A stretch of 64,000 bases of DNA from positions 1,736,001 to 1,800,000 of the forward strand of contig NZ_CP029378.1 in assembly GCF_003268675.1 (NCBI RefSeq), in the 5' to 3' direction. Below the pieces are notes generated by a model. It worked only from the letters and a program-made list of their open reading frames with translations, was not told the DNA's origin and did not search any database. Shown here one piece after another: positions 16,570 to 25,608 of this stretch. This DNA is from Streptomyces bacillaris. GTDB lineage: Bacteria > Actinomycetota > Actinomycetes > Streptomycetales > Streptomycetaceae. The translations under genes and the position numbers were made by a program. Position 1 is the stretch's first letter. The number at the start of each line of letters is the position of its first letter.

Positions 16570-17405
16570 CCGCCGAATCCCCGCGCACTACGCCGCAGTG
16601 CGACTGCTGCTCCCTCATGGCTGCAGCCCCACGTGGTCGCCGCGTACGCCTTCCTCGCCGCACGAACGAACTTGCCGACCAAAGACCCCTCTCACAGCGC
16701 CGACCAGGCTGCCGAGCATGGGCCGAAGGGGTCACCGGCGGACTGGAAACCGGCCGCGCCGAGAACCCGATCCTGCGCGCGTTGCTGCACACCGTCGCCG
16801 CCAGGAACTTCCCCACCACTGGGTTTGCACCTACCTACAAGGCGCCATCGAGGAGCTGGACTTCACCTGCTTCGCCACCGAGGCGGACTTCCAACGCTAC
16901 GTCGACAACGTTGCTCAACCGCACTGGTGCTGGTCGAGGACCTGCAACTTCAAGGTGGCGGCGACACGGCCTTCCGCCCAGCAGCCGACACCTCGCCGAA
17001 GCGCTCCAACGCCTCGACCACCTCACCGACCTCGCCGATGACCTGGTACAAGGACGCCTGTACCTGCCACAGCACGACCTCGACCACTGCGATGCCTTTC
17101 GCGTCGCACTCCAACAAGGCGACGACATACCGGCGACCCGCGCCTTGATCACCCTCACCTGCCAAAAGACCAGGAAGGCGCTGACTGCGGCACATGCCCT
17201 GCTTGACGCCACCGCACCCCGCTTCCAGCCGCTACGGCGCGCCCTCCAGCTCGTCCGGGACGTCAACGACACGCCGACCGGCGAGGCCCGCAACGGCTTT
17301 GTACCGGAGAGGCTGTCCAGGTCCGCCGCCTGCCCCCCGTCGTGCGGCCCCGGCTGGCTCGTGCCGGCCGCCCGCGCCTTGCCCCGAGCGCCGTCCGACG
17401 GCACG
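16570..17405 (+). pseudogene. Multiply frameshifted squalene/phytoene synthase-family gene
   Basis: Family-like sequence is scattered through all three plus-strand frames in the right order. WLQPHVVAAYAFLA and then NELADQRPLSQR are in different frames, followed by AENPILRALLHTVAARN, by HHWVCTYLQGAIEELDFTCF and FATEADFQRYVDNVA, by LVLVEDLQLQGGGDTAF, and by HLAEALQRLDHLTDLADDLV with GRLYLPQHDLDHCDAF and CQKTRKALTAAHALLDATAP. At least four frame changes are needed to join them. The aspartate-rich DxxxD motif of trans-isoprenyl synthases survives as DHLTDLADD. No single open frame covers it, so it is a relic. An intact copy would belong to the head-to-head prenyl synthases that make squalene, phytoene or hopanoid precursors. 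Confidence 0.75.
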
Positions 17406-17488
17406 GGCGCGGACGCCGTACCGCAAAGAGTTCCGCCCTCGCTTCCCTCCCGCCGGGCTGCGGGGCGACTGTCACCGCCCCGTAGCCG

Positions 17489-18145
17489 TCAGCCCGCCGC
17501 GCCGTCGAACAGCCGGCTGTAACGCAGTCGCAGGGCCCGTTCCGTGCTGGCCGTCAAGGTGACCAGGGTCAGCACAGCGTTGCCCCAGAACGACAGGCGG
17601 ACCGGCGAGGTGAAGGCACCAACGCGCTCGGCCACCGGAGGCACCTCAGTGAGCCGTTCGGCGAGCTGCGCGGCCAGGAGGACCAAGGCGACGACGAGCA
17701 CGGTCAGCGAGACAATGCCGATCACACGGCTCAGCGTCGGATGCGCCTGGTCCAGGCGGGCGCGACGGCCCTCTGCGGAGGCGCTGTCCGGGACGAGCAG
17801 GTGTTCGGCGGTGCCCTGGGCGGTGACGTAGTGGCAGCGCCGTAGCCCGAAGCTGCTCAGTCGTACCTCGACGGTGCCGCCGGGAACTGGGAAGGCGGCT
17901 GGGAGCTTCGACCGGGCGTGGTGCCTGCCGTCGAGGTACAGGTCGGCCCCGGCCTCGCCGGACGTCTGGTCCTGGCCGCGCTTGACGTCCACGGCATAGA
18001 CCGCCGGCCCGTCGTCGCCGTCGGGCAGCCGAAGGTAGAACAGGGAGCGGTAGGGCAGTTGCCACCAGCGGAACCGCTTGAGCGGCCGTCCGTCCCCCGA
18101 GGTGATCCGCCGGGCGGCCCGGCGGCTTCGCATCTCCTCGAACAT
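17489..18145 (-). CDS. Two-TM membrane protein of unknown function, 218 aa
   Basis: The first 130 residues are soluble (FRWWQLPYRSLFYLRLPDGD, then a YLDGRHHARSKLPAAFPVPG block, looking like a small beta-rich domain). A membrane segment near residues 145-165 (LSRVIGIVSLTVLVVALVLL) and another near 185-203 follow. No family was recognised. ATG 18145 was chosen because GGAGG lies 8 bases upstream; the frame also opens at GTG 18163. It lies between the synthase relic and the exported peptidase, all on accessory DNA; it ends on the minus strand 43 bases downstream of the peptidase stop codon and could be cotranscribed with it. Confidence 0.7.
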   Translation of the reverse strand: MFEEMRSRRAARRITSGDGRPLKRFRWWQLPYRSLFYLRLPDGDDGPAVYAVDVKRGQDQTSGEAGADLYLDGRHHARSKLPAAFPVPGGTVEVRLSSFGLRRCHYVTAQGTAEHLLVPDSASAEGRRARLDQAHPTLSRVIGIVSLTVLVVALVLLAAQLAERLTEVPPVAERVGAFTSPVRLSFWGNAVLTLVTLTASTERALRLRYSRLFDGAAG

Positions 18146-18190
18146 GTCTTTCGCCTCCGTCACTCGCCTCGTGCGTACTCGCTTACTCGC

Positions 18191-19654
18191 TCATCCGGTC
18201 TCTTCGGCCGCGCAGGCGAGGTCCCGCTCGGGACGTTCCCCGGTGGTCAGGAACGTCGTCGCCGCGTCGTTGGCGCACGTGTTGCCGCCGTACGGGTAGA
18301 CACCGTGGCCCCCCTGGTCGATCGTCACCATCGTGGCCCGCCGGCCGAAGGCTCGCCGAAGCTCCCGGGCGCCGGCCAGCGGCGTGCCCGGGTCGCGCTC
18401 GTTCTGCACCATGAGCACGTTCGACGGGCCGTGGCCGGCGATGCGCACCGGTGGTTCGATCCGCTCCCGCGGCCAGAACGCGCAGGGGTTGATGCTCGCC
18501 GTGGAGCCGCCCAGCATCGGGTACTTGAGCCTGTCGACGGCGGCATTGCGCTGGTACTCCCGGACCGTCTCCGGCCAGCGCGAGTCACCGCAGACCACGG
18601 CGAAACGCGAGGCCAGGAGGTTCTCCGTGGCCTCGGTCAGCTGCGGGAGCGGCAGTTCGCCACCCGTGTCGGCCGCCTGCCAGAACTCCGCGAGTGCGGG
18701 CATGGAGCCGTCGGCGTACAGCTGCTCGAAGGTGTACCCGCGGAACGCGGTCCCGTCGACATCCTGGACCGGTTTCGCGTCCAGCCGTTCCACGAGTTCG
18801 TAGAACTTGGCGGTGACCTGCTCGGGCGTGGTGCCAAGGCCGTACCCGTGGTGCTTGGCCGCGAAGGCCGCGAAGTCGGGGAAGCGGTCCTCCATCCCCC
18901 GGGCGAGCAACCGCATGGCCGTGACGTCGTAGCCGCCGGGGCCCATGTTGCTGTCGAGGACGATCCGGTCGCCGCGCCGCGGGAACAGCGTCGTGTAGAC
19001 CGCGCCGAGGTAACTGCCGTAGGAGGCACCGAGGTACGACAGCTTCGGCTCACCTAGGGCCGTCCGGAGGCGGTCCATGTCCCGCGCGGTGTTGGCGGTG
19101 GTGGTGTGCGGCAGCATCCACGCCGTCCGTGAGCTCACGCACTGTTCGGCGATCTTCCGTGCGTACCCGGCCTCCCGCGTGACGTCGGCCGCGGTGTGCG
19201 CGTACGGCGGGAAGTTGCCGCGCCATTGCTGTTCCTCCGTCAGGTCGCAGGTCACCGGCGTACTGCGGCCGACACCGCGCGGGTCGAAGCCGATGATGTC
19301 GTAGGAGTCGAGCACTTCCTGCGGCAGCCCCGAGGCGGCGAGGACGGCTGGGTACGTCAGGCCCGAACCGCCCGGGCCGCCCGGGTTGGTCAGCAGGACG
19401 CCGCGCCGCTTCGACGGCTTCTCGCTCGCCAGCCGGGAGACGGCGACCTCGATCTGCCGGCCGTCGGGATCCCGGTAATTCAGCGGTACGCCGAGCGTCG
19501 CGCACTCCAGACGGGGCGCGGGTGCACCCTCGGGGCACGGGCCCCACTGCAGGGTGCTCGGTGCCGCTGCCGTGGTCGCCGACGACGCCGTGGCCGGCAG
19601 CGCCGTCACCGCCACCGCCGCGGTGGTGAGGGCGAGGGACAGAATTCTGCGCAT
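18191..19654 (-). CDS. Secreted alpha/beta-hydrolase peptidase (S33, tripeptidyl aminopeptidase type), 487 aa
   Basis: The signal peptide (MRRILSLALTTAAVAVTALP to ATASSA) marks export. The mature protein shows the SlpD/SlpE and Tap-like streptomycete family layout: PRLECATLGVPLNYRDPDG, the oxyanion-hole GVLLTNPGGPGGSG, FDPRGVGRSTP, the nucleophile elbow LGASYGSYLG, and a C-terminal domain with NPCAFWP, the acid in VQNERDPGTP and the catalytic His in DQGGHGVYPYGG. These enzymes release short peptides from the N-termini of exported proteins. ATG 19654 has a strong CAGGAGG site. Divergent from the two-component system at 19850 across 195 bases, so shared regulation is possible. Confidence 0.92.
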   Translation of the reverse strand: MRRILSLALTTAAVAVTALPATASSATTAAAPSTLQWGPCPEGAPAPRLECATLGVPLNYRDPDGRQIEVAVSRLASEKPSKRRGVLLTNPGGPGGSGLTYPAVLAASGLPQEVLDSYDIIGFDPRGVGRSTPVTCDLTEEQQWRGNFPPYAHTAADVTREAGYARKIAEQCVSSRTAWMLPHTTTANTARDMDRLRTALGEPKLSYLGASYGSYLGAVYTTLFPRRGDRIVLDSNMGPGGYDVTAMRLLARGMEDRFPDFAAFAAKHHGYGLGTTPEQVTAKFYELVERLDAKPVQDVDGTAFRGYTFEQLYADGSMPALAEFWQAADTGGELPLPQLTEATENLLASRFAVVCGDSRWPETVREYQRNAAVDRLKYPMLGGSTASINPCAFWPRERIEPPVRIAGHGPSNVLMVQNERDPGTPLAGARELRRAFGRRATMVTIDQGGHGVYPYGGNTCANDAATTFLTTGERPERDLACAAEETG

Positions 19655-19849
19655 GAGGTGTCCTCCTGTGGGCTCCTGCGAGGGTTTGACCGGCACCTGA
19701 ACGACTCTGTTCGTCAGGCGCGGCAGACACATCGGCCTGTAGGGCCGACCCGGCTCCGACCACAGGAGAGGCACCGGTTGGACCTGGGTATAAGGCGCCT
19801 CCGTCCCCGGTCTGATCCGCCAGTCGCATCAGGTGGCCACAATGGACTG

Positions 19850-21076
19850 GTGAACACGGATTTCATGCCGCGGCTCGGGGTGTGGCAGCAGACCTGGCGG
19901 CTGACGGTGGCCGTGGTCGTGAGCCTGCCGATCTGGCTCTCGACCCTCGCGCTGATGCGGAGCCAGGACGGCGCTCCGGGCTCCTGGACCCTCATAGGCG
20001 ATCCGTCGGTGGCCCTGGGCTGCCTGGCGGTGCTCCTGTGGCGGCGGCGGTGGCCCCTCGCGGTCGCCCTGACGGTCGCGGTCGCCTCCACCGTGTCGGC
20101 GCTCGCCACCGGCGCCGCGCTGCTGGCGCTGGGCTCGGTCGCCACGCGCCGCAGGCCGGTGGAGATGGGGGCCGTGGCCCTGGCCTACGTGACCGCGACA
20201 CAGCTCGCCGCCGAGGTGTATCCGGTGCAGGATCCGGTCGGCGCGTGGTGGTGGGTCCAGTTGGCGATGCCGGCGCTGACCGCCGGGATTGCGGTGGCCG
20301 TCGGCATGGCGGTCGGGGCGCGGCGCGTCGAGGTGCGGTCCCTGCGGGAGCGGGCGGAGAGCGCGGAACGGGAGCAGAGCGCGCGGGCGGCGCAGGCACG
20401 GGCCCTGGAGCGCAACCGGATCGCCCGCGAGATGCACGACGTCCTCGCGCACCGCATCTCCCTGGTCGCCATGCAGGCCGGAGTGCTCGACCACCGCGGT
20501 GACCTCTCGGCCGAGGAGAGTCGCGTCTTGGTTCGCGGTATCGCCGAGGGATCCCACCAGGCGCTGGAAGAGCTACGGGAGGTCCTCGGCGTGCTCCGCG
20601 CCGAGCCCGGCCACCCGGAGCCGCCGCAGCCGTCCCTCGACCGGGTACCCGACCTGGTGGCGGACGCCCGCGCCTCGGGGCTCGACGTCCAGCTCACCGA
20701 CGCCGTCACCGGCAACCCGCCCGACAGCGTCGGACGGACCTGCTACCGGATCGTCCAGGAAGCCCTGACCAACGCGGCCAAGCACGCACCCGGCGCAGTC
20801 GTAGAGGTGACCCTCGACGGCGCGGCGGGCGGCACCCTGGACGTCGGCGTCCGCAACGGACCGGCCCTCCTTCTGCTCACCGCACCGCCACCGGCCTCCG
20901 GCTTCGGCCTGCTGGGGCTCGGTGAACGGATCACCCTCGCCGACGGCGGGCTCGACCACCGTCCCACGCCCGAGGGCGGGTACGTTCTCACCGCACGGCT
21001 GCCCTGGCCTGACGACCCCGGTCACAACCACAGCCACCTTCACAGCCACACCCACAGCAACGAAGGGAGCACATGA
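19850..21076 (+). CDS. NarL-type sensor histidine kinase, 408 aa
   Basis: Membrane sensor with about five hydrophobic segments in residues 15-155, a coiled-coil stretch at about 165-190 (SLRERAESAEREQSARAAQA), and a HisKA_3 dimerisation domain with the phosphorylation site at His196 in REMHDVLAHRISL. A HATPase domain follows with the N box in VQEALTNAAKHAPG and the G box in GFGLLGLGERI. The tail is His-rich (HNHSHLHSHTHS), a possible metal-binding stretch. There is no large outside loop, so sensing may occur in the membrane. GTG 19850 is the preferred start; ATG 19865 is the alternative. It abuts the response regulator gene directly (stop TGA at 21074-21076, next start GTG 21077). Confidence 0.9.
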   Translation: MNTDFMPRLGVWQQTWRLTVAVVVSLPIWLSTLALMRSQDGAPGSWTLIGDPSVALGCLAVLLWRRRWPLAVALTVAVASTVSALATGAALLALGSVATRRRPVEMGAVALAYVTATQLAAEVYPVQDPVGAWWWVQLAMPALTAGIAVAVGMAVGARRVEVRSLRERAESAEREQSARAAQARALERNRIAREMHDVLAHRISLVAMQAGVLDHRGDLSAEESRVLVRGIAEGSHQALEELREVLGVLRAEPGHPEPPQPSLDRVPDLVADARASGLDVQLTDAVTGNPPDSVGRTCYRIVQEALTNAAKHAPGAVVEVTLDGAAGGTLDVGVRNGPALLLLTAPPPASGFGLLGLGERITLADGGLDHRPTPEGGYVLTARLPWPDDPGHNHSHLHSHTHSNEGST

Positions 21077-21763
21077 GTGGAAAGCCGACACGATTCCTCA
21101 CGGCCCGTACGCGTCGTCGTCGTCGACGACGAACAACTGGTACGCATGGCACTGCGGCTCATCATCGACGGCGAACCGGACCTGACCGTCGTGGGGGAGG
21201 CGGGCGACGGGAACGCCGCGCTGGCCGTCGTGGACGAGCAGCGGCCCGACGTGGTGCTGATGGACGTACGGATGCCGGGCCGGGACGGTCTGGTCACGAC
21301 CCGGGAGCTGCTCATCCGGCCAGCGCCGCCCCGGGTGCTGATGCTTACCACCTTCGACTCCGACGACCTGGTGCTCGGGGCGCTGCGCGCCGGGGCCCTC
21401 GGCTTCGTCCTCAAGGACACCCCGCCCGCCCGCATCCTCGACGCGGTGCGGAGCGTCGCGGAAGGCAATCCGGTGCTGTCCCCTGTGGCCACGGCCCGGG
21501 TGATCGCCGCGGCCACCGGCCCGGACTCCTCTCGCGCCCGAGACCGTTCCCGCGAGACCGCGCGGCAACGCCTGTCCGTGCTGACCGAACGGGAACACGA
21601 GACCGCCCGGGCCATCGCGGACGGACTGGGCAACCCGCAGATCGCCGAGCGGCTGCGCATCACCGTCGCGACGGTCAAGGCCCACACCGGCAGCCTGTTC
21701 GCCAAGCTGGCGGTCGAGAACCGGGTACAGGTCGCGCTCCTGGTCCGCGACGCAGAGGATTGA
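21077..21763 (+). CDS. NarL/FixJ-type response regulator, 228 aa
   Basis: A receiver domain (VRVVVVDDEQLVRMALRLII at the N-terminus, phospho-acceptor Asp63 in VVLMDVRMPGRDG, Thr in MLTTFDSDD, Lys in GFVLKDTPP) is joined to a LuxR-type helix-turn-helix (LSVLTEREHETARAIADGLG, then NPQIAERLRITVATVKAHTG). It is the cognate partner of the kinase immediately upstream, with no gap between the genes. The GTG start is preceded by GAAGGGAGC inside the kinase gene. Likely targets include the divergent exported peptidase or the operon itself (inference). Confidence 0.93.
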   Translation: MESRHDSSRPVRVVVVDDEQLVRMALRLIIDGEPDLTVVGEAGDGNAALAVVDEQRPDVVLMDVRMPGRDGLVTTRELLIRPAPPRVLMLTTFDSDDLVLGALRAGALGFVLKDTPPARILDAVRSVAEGNPVLSPVATARVIAAATGPDSSRARDRSRETARQRLSVLTEREHETARAIADGLGNPQIAERLRITVATVKAHTGSLFAKLAVENRVQVALLVRDAED

Positions 21764-21790
21764 GAGGCCGTCATGTCCGTTTCTGGTAGC

Positions 21791-21815
21791 GGCCTCGTCC
21801 GGGCCGGCCGAGGCC
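21791..21815 (+). terminator. Weak hairpin after the two-component operon
   Basis: A 7-bp stem (GGCCTCG/CGAGGCC) 27 bases after the response regulator stop codon. Confidence 0.4.
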
Positions 21816-21907
21816 GAGCTGGCGGCTGAGCTGACAGGAGCCCCGGCCCGGGAGCGCCTCGCCGGACCGATGGGGGCGCGCGGGAGTTGCGGAGATTGCT
21901 GAGAACT

Positions 21908-22099
21908 GTGAAACCCTCGTTCATAGGCGCCGTACTGATGTCCGGCGGGGCCGTCGCCACTGCGGCGGGAGCGGCCATGTATGTCCTTCCGGGCCCCGGC
22001 CTCCCTGTTGTCGTCGGAGGGCCGGCAGCACTCGGCTTGGGAGCTGCCGTCCGCGCCGCCAGCGGACCTGAGGGCCGGATTGCTCGTCGGCCCGGGTGA
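21908..22099 (+). CDS. Possible small membrane protein with PGPG motif, 63 aa
   Basis: The frame (MKPSFIGAVLMSGGAVATAA, then MYVLPGPGLPVVVGGPAALG) has two hydrophobic segments around a PGPGLP turn, which recalls the small transmembrane PGPGW-type family. GTG 21908 has a weak GGAG about 12 bases upstream; TTG 21887 is an alternative. It is short and its codon bias is only moderate, so it could be a chance frame. Confidence 0.35.
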   Translation: MKPSFIGAVLMSGGAVATAAGAAMYVLPGPGLPVVVGGPAALGLGAAVRAASGPEGRIARRPG

Positions 22100-22264
22100 G
22101 CTTCCCGACCTCCGGCATCGCCAACAGACCGCGGCCGCTCACCCGGCTCACCATCCAGGTGACCACCGGTAAAGGGCAGACGGCCGGTCGCCGGAGGAAC
22201 ACCGCTCGGCCGGAGACGTTCCCGCCCAGCAGCGGCGCCCTTGGGGCCTTCCGCAGCGCACGAG

Positions 22265-22300
22265 GGCCCCGAGCCGGGGAGGGGGAGGCGGCTCGGGGCC
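22265..22300. terminator. Bidirectional terminator hairpin
   Basis: A perfect 12-bp stem (GGCCCCGAGCCG pairing with CGGCTCGGGGCC), 114 bases beyond the fasciclin gene's stop codon on the minus strand. It may also stop transcription from the left. About 110 bases on either side hold nothing else recognisable. Confidence 0.6.
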
Positions 22301-22413
22301 GGTTGCTGGAGCATGCGGCTCCAGCGGGTGGCGACGTGCGGCAGGCTCGCCATCCTGTGCTCACGGAAGGGAGCGCTGCCGCGTCATCGCGTGGCAGGTG
22401 CGGAACGTGGTGG

Positions 22414-23070
22414 TCAGGCCTTGGGCATCAGGACGGTGTCGACGATGTAGACGGTGGCGTTGGCGGTGGGGACGTTGCCGCAGACGACCTTGGAGTTGTC
22501 GTTGACGGTGTAGTCCTCGCCGGAGCCCTTGGTGGCCAGGGTGGACTTCTGGAGGGTTTCGAAGGTGCCGCTCTCAAGGGCTTGCGGGGTGAGCTTCTCG
22601 CCGACGACGTGGTAGGTCAGGATGTTGGTGAGCATTTCCTTGTCGGCCAGGACCTTGTCCAGGTCGGCCTTCGGGATCTTGGCGAACGCGTCGTTCGTCG
22701 GCGCGAACACGGTGATGTTCTGCGCGTTGTTGAGGGTGTCGACCAGACCGGCCTTCTTCACGGCGGTGACCAGGGTGGACAGGGCGGGGTTGTTGGAGGC
22801 GGCGGTGGCGACCGGGTCCTGGGCCATCCCGTCGAAGGATCCCGCCCCGTCCTGCGGAACCGACGCGCACGCCGGGCCGAACGGCCCGTCCATGGCAGTG
22901 CTCTCCTCCTCCGCCGGGCTCGACTGCTCCTCGGCGGGAGCGGAGCTGCTGGCGTTGTCGGCGGCCGCGTCGGAGGAGCTGTCGTCTCCGCCGCAGGCGG
23001 CCAGGGTGAGGGGCAGGGTGACGGCCGCAGTGACGGCGATGGCGGCACGGCGGTAGCGGAAGGCGTTCAC
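22414..23070 (-). CDS. Fasciclin-domain lipoprotein, 218 aa
   Basis: GTG 23070, preceded by CAGGAGA, opens a frame with a lipoprotein signal whose lipobox LAAC puts the lipidated Cys at residue 26. A Ser/Ala/Glu-rich linker follows, then one FAS1 (fasciclin) domain from about residue 75 to the end: the conserved LVTAVKKAGLVDTLNNAQNI, ITVFAPTNDAFAKIP, LTNILTYHVVGEKL, and a closing NATVYIVDTVLMPKA. FAS1 proteins are cell-surface adhesion-type proteins. Streptomycete relatives are often next to sigma/anti-sigma genes; none is visible here. Confidence 0.93.
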   Translation of the reverse strand: MNAFRYRRAAIAVTAAVTLPLTLAACGGDDSSSDAAADNASSSAPAEEQSSPAEEESTAMDGPFGPACASVPQDGAGSFDGMAQDPVATAASNNPALSTLVTAVKKAGLVDTLNNAQNITVFAPTNDAFAKIPKADLDKVLADKEMLTNILTYHVVGEKLTPQALESGTFETLQKSTLATKGSGEDYTVNDNSKVVCGNVPTANATVYIVDTVLMPKA

Positions 23071-23662
23071 GGGAAGTCTCCTGTGCGTTCGAATGGTCAC
23101 TCTCAGTGCCGCCTGAGGGCTGCAAGGGCTCGGTCCCGGCACGGAGAGGTTCACGCCGGCAAGCGCTGTGAGAAGCGGGGAAAGCTGATCAGCGAGGTTG
23201 TCTCCGAAGCGCGGCGGGAACAGCGCTGGGTCCGTGTCGGGCCACACGCATCTCGTTGATCGTCATGCCTGCTATTCGAAGCAACCAGCTCTTCGGATTG
23301 GTGTGTTGCTGAAAAAGATGTGACCGCTGTTCCGCTGCTGCCCCGGGTGGCGGGCTTGGCCCGTCCGGTGGGTTTCTCGGCCTCCGACCAATCCGGGGTG
23401 CGCCCGCTGGCGAATGCACGGTGTGCGGCGCTTTGGAGGAGGTGCCGTGCATGCTGCGGCAAGCCATGGGGAATGGGGAGCCGCACCGTTCCCCGCGGAC
23501 CGAGGTCCGTGAGGAACGGCTGCCGCGGGACGTTACTCTCCTGGGCGCCCCGCGGCAGCATTCCCCGCAGTGAGCGATCACGCTGACAGGCTTATCTCCC
23601 TCCCCAGCGGGGGGCGCCCTGGAGCACCGCTGGCCTTTCTGCCCGGCTGTAGGTCCTCCCTT
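23071..23662. other. Gene-free stretch between the fasciclin gene and an IS element
   Basis: About 590 bases in which no convincing gene was found in any frame. It contains an inverted repeat at 23519-23559 (11-bp perfect stem GCTGCCGCGGG/CCCGCGGCAGC, 19-base loop). The part near 23071 should hold the fasciclin promoter. Short AT-richer patches near 23260-23320 suggest degraded or foreign DNA. Confidence 0.5.
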
Positions 23663-23701
23663 CCTAACGAGTTCGTGCACGGTAGGGGGTGAGACGTCGA
23701 G
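23663..23701 (+). repeat. Left TIR of the IS5-superfamily element
   Basis: Starts CCTAACGAGTTCGTGCACGG and ends GTGAGACGTCGAG; pairs with 24683-24720. Confidence 0.85.
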
Positions 23702-23728
23702 CTCCTGATCCTTGATCATGGTCCTGTG

Positions 23729-24661
23729 ATGGGGGACTCAACGCGTGCGGTGATCATCAGCAATCGGCGGATCACGGGCCTGGCTGTGGGAGTGATTGCT
23801 GAACTCGTCGAGGAGATCGGCCCGTTGTGGCAAGAGCGTCACCAGGCCCGGCTCACCTCCCGGCCACGGAAGCGGGCCGTGGGCGCCGGCGCAAAGCACC
23901 GGCTGGTGTTTGTCGATCGGCTGCTGGCCACGCTCGTCCGTCTTCGTCACGGGGTCACCCACGACGTGCTGGCCTGCTGGTTCGGCGTGGACCGCTCCAC
24001 CATCACCCGGGCCGTCGGCGAGGTGCGGCCCCTGCTCGCCGAGCGAGGCTGCACCGTCAGCCCCGACGTGCGGCTGCGAACTCTGGCCGACGTCGTCAAC
24101 CACCTCGGCGCGAGCGGGACGACCGGCATCATCGACGGCACCGAGATCCGGGTCCGTCGGCCCGCCGCCGGACGTAAGGACCGCGACAAGTTCATCTCCG
24201 GCAAGAACAAGCAGAACGCCGTCAAGTCCATGGTGGTCACGGACGCCGAAGGCCACGTGCTGTGGTGCAGCCCAGCACGACCCGCAAGCTGCGCGGACAT
24301 CACTCACGCCCGCCAATTAGGGCTGGTCAAGCTCTTGGCCGACGGGCCCGCGGTCGAGATTCTCGCCGATGCCGGCTACCAGGGCCTTGGCGCGCAGACC
24401 GGCGGCCGGGTGGTGACACCACCACACCGCAAGTTCAAGAAGAACGCCCCGGACTGGTACGAGGAGATGTACGAACGCTAGCGCAAGGCACACTCCTCAA
24501 GGCGGATCCGGGTCGAGCACGGCATCGCCCATCTGAAGAACTGGCGTGCCCTGGCCCGCCACCTCGGCCGCCCTGAGCACATGAGCGACACCGTACAAGC
24601 CGTCGCCGGCCTGCTGTCCCACCAGCAGACCGCGGACCTGAAGCCGACACGGCAAACGTGA
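23729..24661 (+). pseudogene. DDE_Tnp_4-type transposase with in-frame TAG
   Basis: Family features are in order: an N-terminal helical domain, the HTH region VTHDVLACWFGVDRSTITRA, first catalytic Asp in GIIDGTEIRV, second in ILADAGYQGLG, then WYEEMYER followed by TAG (24479-24481). The same frame continues RKAHSSRRIRVEHGIAHLKN with the catalytic Glu and ends DLKPTRQT with a stop at 24661. The amber codon removes the last catalytic residue, so the product should be inactive unless the stop is read through. Start ATG 23729 (GTG 23726 is the alternative). Confidence 0.88.
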
Positions 24662-24682
24662 ACACCGAGCCCCGCCGACAGC

Positions 24683-24720
24683 CTCGACGTCTCACCGCCT
24701 GCGTGCACGAGCTCGTTAGG
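24683..24720 (-). repeat. Right TIR of the IS5-superfamily element
   Basis: Complement begins CCTAACGAGCTCGTGCACGC and matches the left TIR apart from a few positions in the middle. Confidence 0.85.
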
Positions 24721-24777
24721 CGGTGTACGGCGATTCCGCGTGCCCCGGAAGGCCCCCGCGGCGGGGACCGGCCGTCG

Positions 24778-25383
24778 TCAGACCGTCCAGGACGGTTCCA
24801 GCTGGACGACGTCCCCCGCCAGCGCGGCCACGTCCGTGTCGGTCTGCGCGCGGGCCGCCAGGCGCCGGGCGCCCTCGGCGCGGTACTTGCCGCGCTCGGC
24901 GCTCGACTTCCACATGGAGAGCACCAGGAACTCGTTGCCGGGCGCCTCTCCGAAGACCCCGCGCACCATCCCGGGGGAACCGGCCATCGCCGGGTTCCAC
25001 ACCTGCTTCTGCATCAGCACGAAGTGCTCGGCCCGGTCCTCGTGAACGCTGCTGTGGGCGACCCGGACGACGTCCGCCTCCGTGAACTCGGGCTCGAAGC
25101 CGGTCTTCACGTCGAACCGGCGCTCGAAGAGCATGACCTGCATATCGCGGAAGGTGCCCGCCTGGCCGGTCGCCGGGTGGTCCTGTGCGCGGGCCATGAA
25201 GGAGTCGTAGAAGACGCGGTTCTCCCAGAACGCGAAGACATGGGCGACTTCGGGGCGCGTTCGGCTCCACCCGCCGCTCTGCCCCTTGAACCCCGGCTCG
25301 CCGCGCAGCCCCGCCCACTTCCGCTGTCCCTGTTCGAACCCCTGACGGTCCACCACGGAACAGCGAATCCACTTCACCAGCAC
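24778..25383 (-). CDS. YdbC/DUF4937 family protein, 201 aa
   Basis: Cytoplasmic protein of the dimeric alpha/beta-barrel (antibiotic-monooxygenase-like) kind. The N-terminal MLVKWIRCSVVDRQGFEQGQ and RKWAGLRGEPGFKGQSGGWS segments are typical. A second copy-like half contains HSSVHEDRAEHFVLMQKQVW, NPAMAGSPGMVRGVFGEAPG and NEFLVLSMW, so two ferredoxin-like halves are likely. The family function is unknown; no haem or metal motif is visible. Its stop codon lies about 58 bases from the right IS repeat, so its native downstream region is replaced. Single gene, minus strand. Confidence 0.82.
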   Translation of the reverse strand: MLVKWIRCSVVDRQGFEQGQRKWAGLRGEPGFKGQSGGWSRTRPEVAHVFAFWENRVFYDSFMARAQDHPATGQAGTFRDMQVMLFERRFDVKTGFEPEFTEADVVRVAHSSVHEDRAEHFVLMQKQVWNPAMAGSPGMVRGVFGEAPGNEFLVLSMWKSSAERGKYRAEGARRLAARAQTDTDVAALAGDVVQLEPSWTV

Positions 25384-25608
25384 CGCGCCATCGTACGGCG
25401 CCGAACGTGGCCCGGATCACGGCCGTCCGCCGAACTGCGGGCGCACCGGGCCCGTCCGGCACAGCGGTCGCATGCAGCACTTCCCCTCACATGGCCCGAA
25501 TCCGCCGTCCGGAAGAGGGGCAGTTGGCTGGGCGGCCCGTTCCGTACATGATCGGGGAATCGGGTGAGGAGAACGGTCCGCGGACCGTCGGCCAGGAGGG
25601 GAAGTCCG

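Larger units (their letters stand above)
23663..24720. mobile_element. IS5-superfamily insertion sequence, inactivated
   Basis: Terminal inverted repeats of 38-39 bases (23663-23701 and 24683-24720) begin CCTAACGAG on each outer side and end GGTGAGACGTCGAG on the inside, with few mismatches. They enclose one transposase gene read left to right and interrupted by an amber codon. Total about 1.06 kb. The flanks show no convincing target duplication. Confidence 0.85.

Noticed and set aside
23189..23719. Minus-strand frame of 176 codons in the gap before the right IS element
   Set aside because: It crosses the IS terminal repeat, is Arg/Ser/Pro-rich and shows no coding pattern.
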